Positions 1 through 7,141 of a stretch of DNA of 15,470 bases are shown here, piece after piece. Position 1 is the first letter of the stretch. Each line of letters opens with the position of its first letter. A program made the position numbers and the translations under genes. Where the stretch lies: contig JBOGZD010000069.1 in NCBI GenBank assembly GCA_050697155.1, positions 1-15,470 on the forward strand. Reading direction: 5' to 3'. This DNA comes from JBOGZD01 sp050697155 (lineage in GTDB: Bacteria; Actinomycetota; Thermoleophilia; Solirubrobacterales; 70-9). The notes beneath the pieces were generated by a model that was not told the DNA's origin, ran no database searches, and saw nothing but the letters and a program-made list of their open reading frames with translations.

Positions 1-1593
1 CGGATCTCCGAGAACCAGGCCGAGGAGAGCGGCGGCGGCGTCTACGTCGACGACACCAGCCCCGCCGACGCCACCGGGGTCCTGCTCCGCGACTCGGTGA
101 TCGACCGAAACGTCGCCGGTGACGACGACGGCGGCGCCTACCTCGACTCGATCGACGACCCCGCGGTGATCGAGCGAACGACCTTCGACCGCAACATCGC
201 GCTCAACGACGGCGGCGGCGTCTACGTCGACACCACCGACGACGACGGCACGGTGACGATCGCCGACAGCGCGCTCGCCGGCAACATCGCGATCGAAGAG
301 GGCGGCGGGATGTTCTTCGACAACCCCGCCGACCCGGTGGCGATCCGGAGGACGACCGTCTCGGGCAACGCCGCCTTCCGCAGCGGCGGCGGGATCCACG
401 TCGGTGGCACCGAGGACGACGGCACGGTGGCGATCGAGGAGACGACGATCTCGGGCAACACCGCCGACAGGAACGGCGGCGGCCTCTACCTCGACCTCGG
501 CACCCCGGTGACGATTCAGAACACGACCGTCTCGGGCAACAGCGCCTCGGATCGAGGCGGCGGGGTCTTCCTACTCGACCTCTTCGACGCGGGGGCGCTG
601 ACGATTCAAAACTCGACCGTGGCCGAGAACAGCGCCGAGGAGAGCGGCGGCGGCGTCATGCACTCGGATTCTGGCGACCTCGCGATCTCGAGCTCGATCG
701 TCGCCGGCAACGCGGCGCCCGACGGCGACATCGCCCTCGATCCGCCCCCGTACGGCGGCGAATTCCTGATCGGCTTCTCGCTGATCGAGAACCCCGCCGG
801 GACGCCGTTCACCGAGGACCCGGCGGGCTCGAACATCACCGGCCAGGACCCGCAGCTCGGCCCGCTCGCCGGCAACGGCGGCCCGACCCAGACCCACCTG
901 CCGCAGTCCACCTCCCCGGCCCTCGACGCCGGGGTCGCCAACGGGCTCACCGCCGACCAGCGCGGCCTCGCTCGCACCGTCGACCTCCCCCAGGTCCCGA
1001 ACGCCACCGGCTCGGACGCCACCGACATCGGCGCGGTCGAGCTCCAGCTCGGGGAGTTCCAGCCACCACAGCCGCCCCCGCCCGACACCGTCACCTGCCA
1101 GGGCCGAGACCTGGTCCCGATCCTCGGCACGCCGGGGAGCGACAACCTGGTCGGCACCGGCGACCCCGACGCGATCTTCGGCGGCGCCGGCAACGACCGC
1201 CTGAACGGGCTCGGCGCCGCCGACTGCCTGTTCGGCGAGCAGGGCAACGACGTCCTGCGCGGCGGCGGCGGGGGCGACCTCCTGGTCGGCGGCCCCGGGA
1301 ACGACAAGCTCCGCGGCCAGGGCGGCAAGGACCGCCTCAAGGGCGGCCCCGGCAAGGACAAGCTCAACGGCGGCGAGGGCAGGGACCGCCTACAGGGCGG
1401 CCCCGGCAAGGACCGCCTCCGCGGCGGCCCGGGCAAAGACCGGATCAAGGGCGGCCCCGGCAACGACCGCATCAACGCCGTCGACGCCAAGCGCGACCGG
1501 GTCAACTGCGGCGGCGGCAACAACGACAAGGCCGTCGTCGACCCCGAGGACAAGGTGTCGGCGAACTGCGAGAAGGTGATCGTCAAGGCCTGA
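1..1593 (+). CDS. Secreted right-handed beta-helix protein with RTX-like calcium-binding repeats (5' end cut by window)
   Basis: The frame is open from base 1 with no start, so the gene begins upstream; 530 codons are visible, ending in TGA. Residues about 1-230 are imperfect repeats of roughly 25-35 residues around T-T-V/I-S-G-N-x-A and G-G-G-V/I-x-V/L, the coil signature of parallel beta-helix proteins. Residues about 285-350 carry GNGGPTQTHLP, SPALDAG, DQRG and DIGAVEL, the usual C-terminal block of 'choice-of-anchor Q' proteins. Residues about 374-490 are RTX nonapeptides (GGxGxDxL), followed by a tail with CGGGNND, DPEDKV and a final NCEKV, common in Thermoleophilia proteins. The signal peptide would lie upstream and is not visible. 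The family is extracellular, and the role is probably surface adhesion or glycan binding; no catalytic site is recognised. The late RTX units have Lys where Asn/Asp is usual (GGPGKD), so calcium affinity may be reduced. No partner gene is evident next to it. Confidence 0.88.
   Translation, partial: RISENQAEESGGGVYVDDTSPADATGVLLRDSVIDRNVAGDDDGGAYLDSIDDPAVIERTTFDRNIALNDGGGVYVDTTDDDGTVTIADSALAGNIAIEEGGGMFFDNPADPVAIRRTTVSGNAAFRSGGGIHVGGTEDDGTVAIEETTISGNTADRNGGGLYLDLGTPVTIQNTTVSGNSASDRGGGVFLLDLFDAGALTIQNSTVAENSAEESGGGVMHSDSGDLAISSSIVAGNAAPDGDIALDPPPYGGEFLIGFSLIENPAGTPFTEDPAGSNITGQDPQLGPLAGNGGPTQTHLPQSTSPALDAGVANGLTADQRGLARTVDLPQVPNATGSDATDIGAVELQLGEFQPPQPPPPDTVTCQGRDLVPILGTPGSDNLVGTGDPDAIFGGAGNDRLNGLGAADCLFGEQGNDVLRGGGGGDLLVGGPGNDKLRGQGGKDRLKGGPGKDKLNGGEGRDRLQGGPGKDRLRGGPGKDRIKGGPGNDRINAVDAKRDRVNCGGGNNDKAVVDPEDKVSANCEKVIVKA
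1130..1475 (+). repeat. RTX nonapeptide-coding tandem repeats
   Basis: These are degenerate 27-bp units inside the preceding gene. They encode about twelve copies of a G-G-x-G-x-D-x-L/I-x motif. The first copies have the canonical GNDRL form; the middle ones read GKDRL or GKDKL. They are protein repeats, not a CRISPR array: there are no unique spacers and the frame is kept throughout. Confidence 0.8.
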
Positions 1594-1626
1594 CGCCCGC
1601 CCCGACACCCACCTCGCCAGACCATC

Positions 1627-1648
1627 GCATGCTAGGATGCATGCATGC
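1627..1648 (+). promoter_or_regulatory. vapBC promoter/operator: -10 box flanked by GCATGC palindromes
   Basis: GCATGC (1627-1632), TAGGAT (1633-1638) and GCATGCATGC (1639-1648) abut with no gap. TAGGAT fits the TAnnnT -10 consensus. It ends 6 nt before the A of the vapB ATG at 1645, so transcription probably starts at or next to the start codon and the mRNA is leaderless. No convincing -35 is visible. The self-complementary GCATGC copies on both sides are a plausible binding site for a dimeric ribbon-helix-helix antitoxin that represses its own operon. The -10 call rests on sequence and position; the operator role is inferred. Confidence 0.55.
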
Positions 1649-1908
1649 GCACGACCGTGGAGTTGTCCGATAGCACGTATCGGCGCCTCCGTGGGCTGGC
1701 CGCCGAGCGGGGCCTTCGCGGCTTCTCGCCGATCGTCGAGGAGGCGGTCGAGAGCTTCCTCGATCGGGGTGACGGCGGCGACCTTCCCGCCACGCTCGCC
1801 GAGGCCGAGGGTGCGTGGTCGGAGGCGGACGTCGAGGAGTGGGAGCGGTCACGTGAGGAGGCGTGGTCGACGTGGCGAGCGGGCCTGTCCTCGACTCGGA
1901 CGTCCTGA
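1645..1908 (+). CDS. vapB: VapB-type ribbon-helix-helix antitoxin
   Basis: This is an 87-aa protein. Its first 40 residues match the RHH (CopG/Arc-like) pattern: a beta strand (MRTTVELSD), helix one (STYRRLRGLAAERG), the turn with RGFS, and helix two (PIVEEAVESFL). The acidic C-terminal half (EAEGAWSEADVEEWERSREE) is the sort of tail that neutralises a PIN toxin. An in-frame TAG at 1633-1635 makes the ATG at 1645 the only possible start. There is no Shine-Dalgarno, which agrees with a leaderless transcript from the TAGGAT box just upstream. It overlaps the toxin gene by 46 bp, typical of a coupled antitoxin-toxin pair. By family knowledge it binds operator DNA as a dimer and inhibits VapC. 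Confidence 0.85.
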   Translation: MRTTVELSDSTYRRLRGLAAERGLRGFSPIVEEAVESFLDRGDGGDLPATLAEAEGAWSEADVEEWERSREEAWSTWRAGLSSTRTS

Positions 1909-2273
1909 TCGACTGCCTGCGCGGCGCCGGGCCAGGACGTGATCTCCTGCGGGCGCTCGCGCGGGAGACGGGTTACCGGGTCACTGCCGTGACCGCGTTC
2001 GAGCTCGCGCTCGGGCGCTCCTACCGCGACACCCCCCGGCCGGTCCACGCGCTGCTCGCGGCCCCGGTGCTCACCCTGACCCGTAAGGCCGGGCTTCGCG
2101 GCGGAGCGCTGCTTCGCGAGTTGCGCGAGCACGGCCAGCCGATCGACATCCGCGACGCGATGCAGGCGGGCATCTGCGTCGAGGCCGGGGCCCCGCTCGT
2201 GACCCGGAACGTCTCGCATTTCGAGCGCGTCCCCGGCTTGCGACTCTCACATCCGGCCGACTGGCCGCGGTGA
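1863..2273 (+). CDS. vapC: VapC-type PIN-domain ribonuclease toxin
   Basis: This is a 136-aa PIN domain, normal for VapC. Metal-binding acidic residues are visible: D11 and D13 in the first strand (LDSDVLID), E47 (TAFEL), and D95/D98 (IDIRDAMQAGIC). The late PIN motif VTRNVSHFERVPGL is also present. VapC toxins are Mg2+/Mn2+-dependent RNases that cut tRNA or rRNA and stop translation until bound by VapB. The start is uncertain. GTG 1863 gives the longest product, but GAGGAG (1855-1860) is only 2 nt away; GTG 1872 keeps all motifs and lies 11 nt from it. The gene overlaps vapB and runs convergently into the CoA ligase, leaving 26 bp between stop codons. Confidence 0.87.
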   Translation: MVDVASGPVLDSDVLIDCLRGAGPGRDLLRALARETGYRVTAVTAFELALGRSYRDTPRPVHALLAAPVLTLTRKAGLRGGALLRELREHGQPIDIRDAMQAGICVEAGAPLVTRNVSHFERVPGLRLSHPADWPR

Positions 2274-2299
2274 GGCCGGCGGCCGGGGGGCGGTGGACG

Positions 2300-3748
2300 T
2301 CAGGCCCGGAGTGAGCGCAGCTCGGCGCGCTTGATCTTGCCGCTGGCTGTCTTGGGCAGCTCGTTGGCGAAGTCGACGATCCGGGGGTACTTGTAGGGCG
2401 CGGTCACCCTCTTTACGTGATCTTGGAGCTCCTGCGCGAGTTGAGCCGAGGGTTCACCGTCCCGCAGCACCACCACCGCCCTCACTACCGACCCACGCTC
2501 CGCATCCGGCGCCGGCACCGCCGCCGCCTCGGCCACCGCCGGGTGGGCGAGCAGCGCCGACTCGACCTCGAATGGCCCGATCCGGTAGCCGGCCGAGAGG
2601 ATCAGGTCGTCATCGCGGCCCTCGTACCAGAGGTAGCCGTCGGCGTCCTGGCGGACGACGTCGCCGGTCGTCCACCATTCACCGTCGGATGACCCGCCGT
2701 CGAGGTAGCCGCTGAAGAACGTAGGACAGGTCTCGGGCCGCACATCGAGCACCCCCTCGTCGCCGATTCGCAGCTCGAGACCGGGCAGGGCGCGGCCCAT
2801 CGACCCGTCGCGGGCCTCGTCGCCGACCAGGTTGCCGGCCAGGTGACCGGTCTCGGTCTGGCCATATCCGTCGCAGATCTCGAGTCCGACGCTGGTTCGC
2901 CAGGCCTCGATCACCTCCGGGTTGAGCGGCTCGCCCGCCGAGACGACCCTGCGCAGCGACGCCACCGGACGCAGCTCGGTGCGCTTGGCCAGCAGCCGGT
3001 ACTCCGTGGGCGCCTGGCAGAGGACGTTCACTCCCTCACGCTCGATCAGCGCCAGCCGTTCGAGAGGGTCGAAGCGCCCGTCGACGAGTAGCGCCGCGGC
3101 TCCAGCCAGCCAGGGGGCGACGAACACGTTGCGCGCCGACTTCGACCAGCCGGTCGCCGTGGTGCACCAGGCGAGCTCACCGGGCTCGGCGCCGAACCAG
3201 TGCTCGGCCTGAAGGCGCTGGCCGGTGAGGTAGCGCTGGGCGTGCAGGGCGCCGCGCGGCTCTCCGGTGGTCCCCGAGGTGAACACGATCAGCGCCGGGT
3301 CGGTGGGGTCGAGGTCGGCGACCGCGGCGGGAGTCGCCTGGGGCCGGTCCTCGTCGAGCGCCGCGGCGACCTCGGACATCGTCATGTAGGCGATCCCGTC
3401 CGGGAGCTCCGCGAGCAGGTCCTCGGCGCCCACGCACAGCCCCGCGCCCGCCGCGCGGGCGCGCAGCTCGAGGTCGCCGCGGCGAAGCTGGACGTTGCAT
3501 GGCAGCGCCACGGCGCCCATGCGCCAGCAGGCGAGCAGCGAGAGCACCCACTCCACCCGGTTCCCGCACAGGGTCATCACCACATCGCCACGCCCGATCC
3601 CGCGGGCGGCGAGCGCGCCCGAGAGCCCGGCCGAGCGTGCGACCAGCTCGCCGAAGTGCCACACCCGGCGCTCGCCGGACTCCGAGATCGCGACCAGGGC
3701 GGGCCGCGATGCCGGGAATCGCTCGAGCACGTCCTCGACGAAGTTCAC
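2300..3748 (-). CDS. AMP-forming acyl-CoA synthetase, medium-chain (ACSM-like)
   Basis: This is a 482-aa ANL-superfamily ligase that activates a carboxylic acid as acyl-AMP and transfers it to CoA. Motifs in order: P-loop IVFTSGTTGEPRG (154-166; the usual PKG is PRG), the ATGWSKSARN stretch (198-207) typical of medium-chain/benzoate-type CoA ligases, GYGQTETG (294-301), TTGDV (360-364), GRDDDLILSAGYRIGPFEVE (377-396), and A10 TASGKIKR with catalytic Lys 471. It is somewhat shorter than usual for ACSM-type enzymes, with a short N-terminus. The GTG at 3748 is the only sensible start; a TATCGT -10-like box lies 8 nt before it. It could supply acyl-CoA to the neighbouring NRPS operon, but it has its own promoter region and a + strand gene lies between. 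The substrate cannot be read from the sequence. Confidence 0.87.
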   Translation of the reverse strand: MNFVEDVLERFPASRPALVAISESGERRVWHFGELVARSAGLSGALAARGIGRGDVVMTLCGNRVEWVLSLLACWRMGAVALPCNVQLRRGDLELRARAAGAGLCVGAEDLLAELPDGIAYMTMSEVAAALDEDRPQATPAAVADLDPTDPALIVFTSGTTGEPRGALHAQRYLTGQRLQAEHWFGAEPGELAWCTTATGWSKSARNVFVAPWLAGAAALLVDGRFDPLERLALIEREGVNVLCQAPTEYRLLAKRTELRPVASLRRVVSAGEPLNPEVIEAWRTSVGLEICDGYGQTETGHLAGNLVGDEARDGSMGRALPGLELRIGDEGVLDVRPETCPTFFSGYLDGGSSDGEWWTTGDVVRQDADGYLWYEGRDDDLILSAGYRIGPFEVESALLAHPAVAEAAAVPAPDAERGSVVRAVVVLRDGEPSAQLAQELQDHVKRVTAPYKYPRIVDFANELPKTASGKIKRAELRSLRA

Positions 3749-3756
3749 GGGCGGCC

Positions 3757-3762
3757 ACGATA
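3757..3762 (-). promoter_or_regulatory. Putative -10 box of the acyl-CoA synthetase gene
   Basis: On the minus strand TATCGT (TAnnnT) is followed by 8 nt and then the GTG start at 3748. No Shine-Dalgarno is present, so a leaderless or nearly leaderless mRNA is plausible. No good -35 is seen. Confidence 0.35.
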
Positions 3763-3830
3763 GTCGCCGTGAGTGGTTTTACAGATGCCGACCGGGGGTA
3801 GGGCTACGGTCGTCGTGACGCCAACGTACA

Positions 3831-3836
3831 AGGGGG
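3831..3836 (+). promoter_or_regulatory. Shine-Dalgarno of the 30-aa miniprotein
   Basis: AGGGGG is placed 6 nt before the ATG at 3843, an ideal spacing. Most other genes in this window lack such a site. It is the main evidence that the short frame is translated. Confidence 0.6.
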
Positions 3837-3842
3837 TGTCCG

Positions 3843-3935
3843 ATGAACAGTCTCTACCTTGAATTCTTCGGTTTGCTGGTGCTCGGAGCGCTGGTCTGGG
3901 CGCTCGCCGTGGCCGGAATCCTCAGCCTGATCTGA
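3843..3935 (+). CDS. Small single-pass membrane protein (30 aa)
   Basis: The ATG-to-TGA frame encodes 30 residues starting MNSLYLEFFG. From about residue 8 to 30 the chain is almost wholly hydrophobic (Leu, Val, Ala, Ile, Phe, Gly, Trp), enough for one transmembrane helix with only Glu 7 charged. Support comes from an ideal Shine-Dalgarno, from location in the only gap between the CoA ligase and the NRPS, and from a composition that is less GC-rich than its surroundings at the 5' end. It ends 12 bp before the convergent NRPS stop. No family is recognised. Proteins of this size often regulate or stabilise a membrane partner, but that is conjecture here. It could still be a chance ORF. Confidence 0.5.
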   Translation: MNSLYLEFFGLLVLGALVWALAVAGILSLI

Positions 3936-3947
3936 CCAGCCTGTGGG

Positions 3948-6900
3948 TCAGCCGGGCTCGCGTGCGGCGCTTCGCAGGGGAGAGTCCGGGCTCGTGGCCG
4001 CCGCCGTCGCCAGGCGCTGATATCCGGATATGAACGCGCGCACACCCACCGGGTCGTACGTGCGCGGGTCGAACGAGATCCGGCAGCGCTCGGCCTCGTA
4101 GTGGTGGTCGACGATGAAGGCGAACCCGGTCGGCGGACCCTGGAGCGCGGGCTTCAAGGGCGCGACGGTCAGGCCGCCGAAACGGAGCGGGGGAAGTTGC
4201 TCGGCGACGTGGAAGATCCCCTGGAGGGAGGGTGCCGCGACGCCCTCGCTTGCGAGCTCCTCCCAGAGCAGCTCGTAGGGAATCTGAGCGTGGGCGCTGG
4301 TTTCGGCGACCGTGGAGCGAACGCGGTTGAGCCATTCGCGAAAGCTGGGCTCACCCGAGAAGTCGAGTCGCAGCGTCGTCAGGTTGAAGAAGAGGCCGAA
4401 CATCGTCTGTAGCTCCGCCCGGCGACGGTTGGTGACGTAAGTTCCGAGCACGACGTCGTCGCGGCCCGTGTCGAGCGCGATGCGCGCCGCCAGCAGGGCG
4501 AGCCGAGCGATGTAGAACGTGGCGCCGGCCTCCGCGCCGGTGCGGGCGAGCGCCTCCGAGACCGGGCGCTCGAGGCCCCACCAGATCGTCCCGTCGTCCG
4601 GCGCGGGGACGCTCTTGGCGCCCGCACCCGCGAACGGGAGCCCCGCGGGCGGTCGCCCCCCTCCCGCGGCCTGCCGCCACCAGGAAAGCTCAGCCCGGTA
4701 GCCGGGCGCCGCCGGGTGCGGTCGCCCCCCTCCCAGACGGCGAAGTCCCCGTACTGGAGCTCCAGCTCGTCAGCGAGCGGCGGCGGCCCGCCGCGGAGGA
4801 ACGCCGGATACAACACGGCCAGCTCCTCGAAGAAGACCTGCCACGACCAACCGTCGGAGATGATGTGGTGGTTGACGCGGAGCAGCCGGTGCGCTTCGTC
4901 GCCGAGCCGCACCAGCCGCAGCCTCAACAGAGGTCCTCGCTCGAGGTCGAACGGGGCGCTGGCCTCCTCTGCCAGCAATGCGTCCGCCCGGCGTGCCGGG
5001 TCCGGCTCGCCGCTCACGTCGACGAGCGGGAGCTCGATTGGGACATAGGGATGGACGAGCTGGCGGAGCTCGCCGGCATGCTGGGTGAAGGTGGTTCGAA
5101 GGATCTCGTGACGGCGCACGATCCAGTCGACCGCGCGGCGCAGCGCGCCGACGTCGAGTGGCCCGCGGATCTCGACCGGGATCGCGATCGTGTAGCCGGA
5201 CGGGTCGGGCGATGAGGCCGCGTGCCGCCACATCCGCTCCTGGGCGAGCGAGGCCGGCGGCGGCCTGCTCCTCGGCGCCCTTCGGGGCCGCGCCCCGCCG
5301 TCCTCCTCGGGCTCGCCGGTCCGCATCCGGTCGACGGCCGCTGCCATGGTCGCCACCGTCACGCCGTCGCCGAAGGCGCGGAGGTCGAGCTCGACCGCGA
5401 GCTTGTCGAAGACGCCGGCGGCGATCACCGCCGCGGTCAGCGAGTCGCCGCCGAGCTCGAAGAAGTCTGCTTCGCGCCCGACCCGGTCGAGCTCGAACGC
5501 CTCTGACCAGGCCTCGGCCACGAGCCGCTCGGTCTCGCTCCGATGGACGACCGGCCCCGTTACCCGTCCGCGGGCCTCGAGCGGCTCGAGCCGCTCGAGC
5601 CGCTCGCGATCGGGCTCCCCGCTTGGTCCGAGGGGGACGGCGTCGACGAACACGAACTCCGTCGGCACCGCGTGGTCGGGCAGGGTCGAGCGAAGCTCCC
5701 GTCGCAGGGCGCCCGGGCTCGGCGCGCAACCCTCGGCCGGCGCGACGTAGGCGGTCAACGCCGTGTCGCCTCGCGGCGTCGATCGCGGCGCGACCGCCGC
5801 CGCGGTGACCGCGGGCTTCGAGACCAGCGCCGCCTCGATCTCCGCCAGCTGCACCTGGCTGCCACGCACCTTGAGCTGCGAGTCGTTGCGCCCGACGACC
5901 GTCAGCACCCCTCCGTCAAGGCGCCCGAGGTCGCCGGTTTGCAGCTCGCGCATCTCGCCTTCTCCCTCGACGGCGCTGAAGCGCCGGGCGGTCAGCGCCT
6001 CGTCTCGCCAGTAGCCCGGCGAGAGATACTCGCCGCGCACGATGATCTCTCCCACCTCGCCCTGAGCGACGTCGCCGCCGCCCTCGTCAACCAGGCGCAG
6101 CTCGATGCCCTCGGCCGGCGTGCCGACCGGGAGGGGCCCGTTCGGGACCTCGGCGTCTGCGCCCAGCACCCAGCGGGTGAGGTTGCCCGCCTCCGAGCAC
6201 GAGAGTGTGTTCGCGAGCAGGCACCCCGGGCCGAAATGGCGGCGGTATGCCTCGAAGTCCGCTCGCATCGCGGGCTCGGAGGCGAGCCGCACGAGACGGA
6301 CGCCGGTCAGGCGCTCCCTGTCGAGCGTGCGAACGAAGTGACGGAAGACCGAGGCCGCGGCGACGAACACGCTCACCTCACGCTCCGCGACCCAGCGGGC
6401 CATCCCGGCGAGCCCTCGCTCCTGGATCGGGAACGGGCAGAGCGTCGCGCCGTTGAGGAGCGCGCTCCAGGTGGTGCCGAGCCCCTGCCCGCTGCTCAGC
6501 GATGCACACAGCAGCACGCGGTCCTCGCCGCCGAGCGACAGGCCGCGGGTGTGACGACGGACGTTGTGGAGCACGTTGCGGTGGGTCTGCATCACTCCCT
6601 TCGGCCGGCCGGTCGAGCCCGAGGTGTAGATCACGAAGGCGAGGTCGCCGGCGCCCGCCGGGTTCGGCGGCGGGGCGGGCTCCCCGTCCTCGGGTCGCTC
6701 CGGCACGACCAGCACCTCGGCGGCCGCAAACCCGGCGCGGCGGGCAAGCTCGCGCAGGGAGGGATCGACCAGCACGAGCTCCGGCTCGACGTCGGTGCGG
6801 ATGCGCCCGAGGCGCGCCGCGGGGTCGGTGGGATTGAGCGCCACGACCGTCTTCCCCGCCTTCAGCGCCCCCAGCGCCGCCGCGAACAGCGGCGCATCGT

Positions 6901-7141
6901 GGCGGAGCAGGAGCGCGACCCGTCCCTCGCCTTCGCCGGCACGCTCGAGCAGGCCCGGCGCCTCGCGGTTGGCGATCGCGTCGAGCTCGGCGAACGTCGG
7001 GCTCCACGCCTCGCCGGCGATCGCCGTCCTCGCCGGCACTCGCCGGGCGACCTCCTCGAACCGGGCGCTGATCGTCCGCTCGGTCTCCCGGACCGCCCAG
7101 GTCGTGCCGACGGCCCGGCGGCCCCTGCCGCGCGCGCTCAT
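3948..7141 (-). CDS. Nonribosomal peptide synthetase, A-PCP-C, with apparent frameshift in the C domain
   Basis: One module spread over two frames. Frame one (7141 to about 4725) holds an adenylation domain (residues about 25-510; A3 IYTSGSTGRPKG 171-182, A7 TGDLGRLDG 402-410, A8 GRNDSQLKVRG 417-427), a carrier protein (GGDSL, phosphopantetheine Ser 567) and the first half of a condensation domain with intact HHIISDG (758-764). After AVWE (801-804) homology stops. It resumes in another frame with YRAELSWWRQ, LGTYVTNRR, FGLFFNLTTLR and AQIPYELLWEE, down to the TGA at 3948. One extra G in the G6 run at 4725-4730 would join both into about 1064 aa. The A domain is atypical: no Asp in the A4 region, NTLSCSEAG instead of the Tyr-Gly-Pro-Thr-Glu motif, and GPSGEPDR at A10, without the catalytic Lys. 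There is no TE or reductase. ATG 7141 overlaps the upstream stop (ATGA). Confidence 0.85.
4649..4734. repeat. Pair of 17-bp direct repeats with C6/G6 runs at the NRPS frameshift
   Basis: GCGGTCGCCCCCCTCCC occurs at 4649-4665 and again at 4718-4734, 69 bp apart. Each copy holds a run of six C (six G on the coding strand). The NRPS reading frame changes at or next to the second copy. Such runs are prone to slippage in replication and to length errors in sequencing. Confidence 0.7.
5576..5606. repeat. Short CTCGAGCCG-type tandem repeat in the NRPS A-PCP linker
   Basis: Near-identical 9-bp units (CTCGAGCGG, CTCGAGCCG, CTCGAGCCG) encode an RLERLEPLE linker just after the altered A10 motif. The XhoI-like palindrome CTCGAG recurs three times. 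It is probably a flexible linker expanded by slippage, with no sign of a regulatory role. Confidence 0.5.

Noticed and set aside
1130..1475. CRISPR-like regular repeats
   Set aside because: The 27-bp periodicity encodes RTX nonapeptides in frame, without spacers or conserved DNA repeats.
3778..3810. Possible promoter for the miniprotein: TTTACA at 3778 with TACGGT at 3805
   Set aside because: The 21-bp spacing is too long for a standard sigma-70 promoter and alternatives are no better, so it is not listed as a feature.
4720..4735. Programmed ribosomal frameshift in the NRPS
   Set aside because: There is no canonical slippery heptamer with a downstream pseudoknot that I can see; a homopolymer length error or mutation is simpler.
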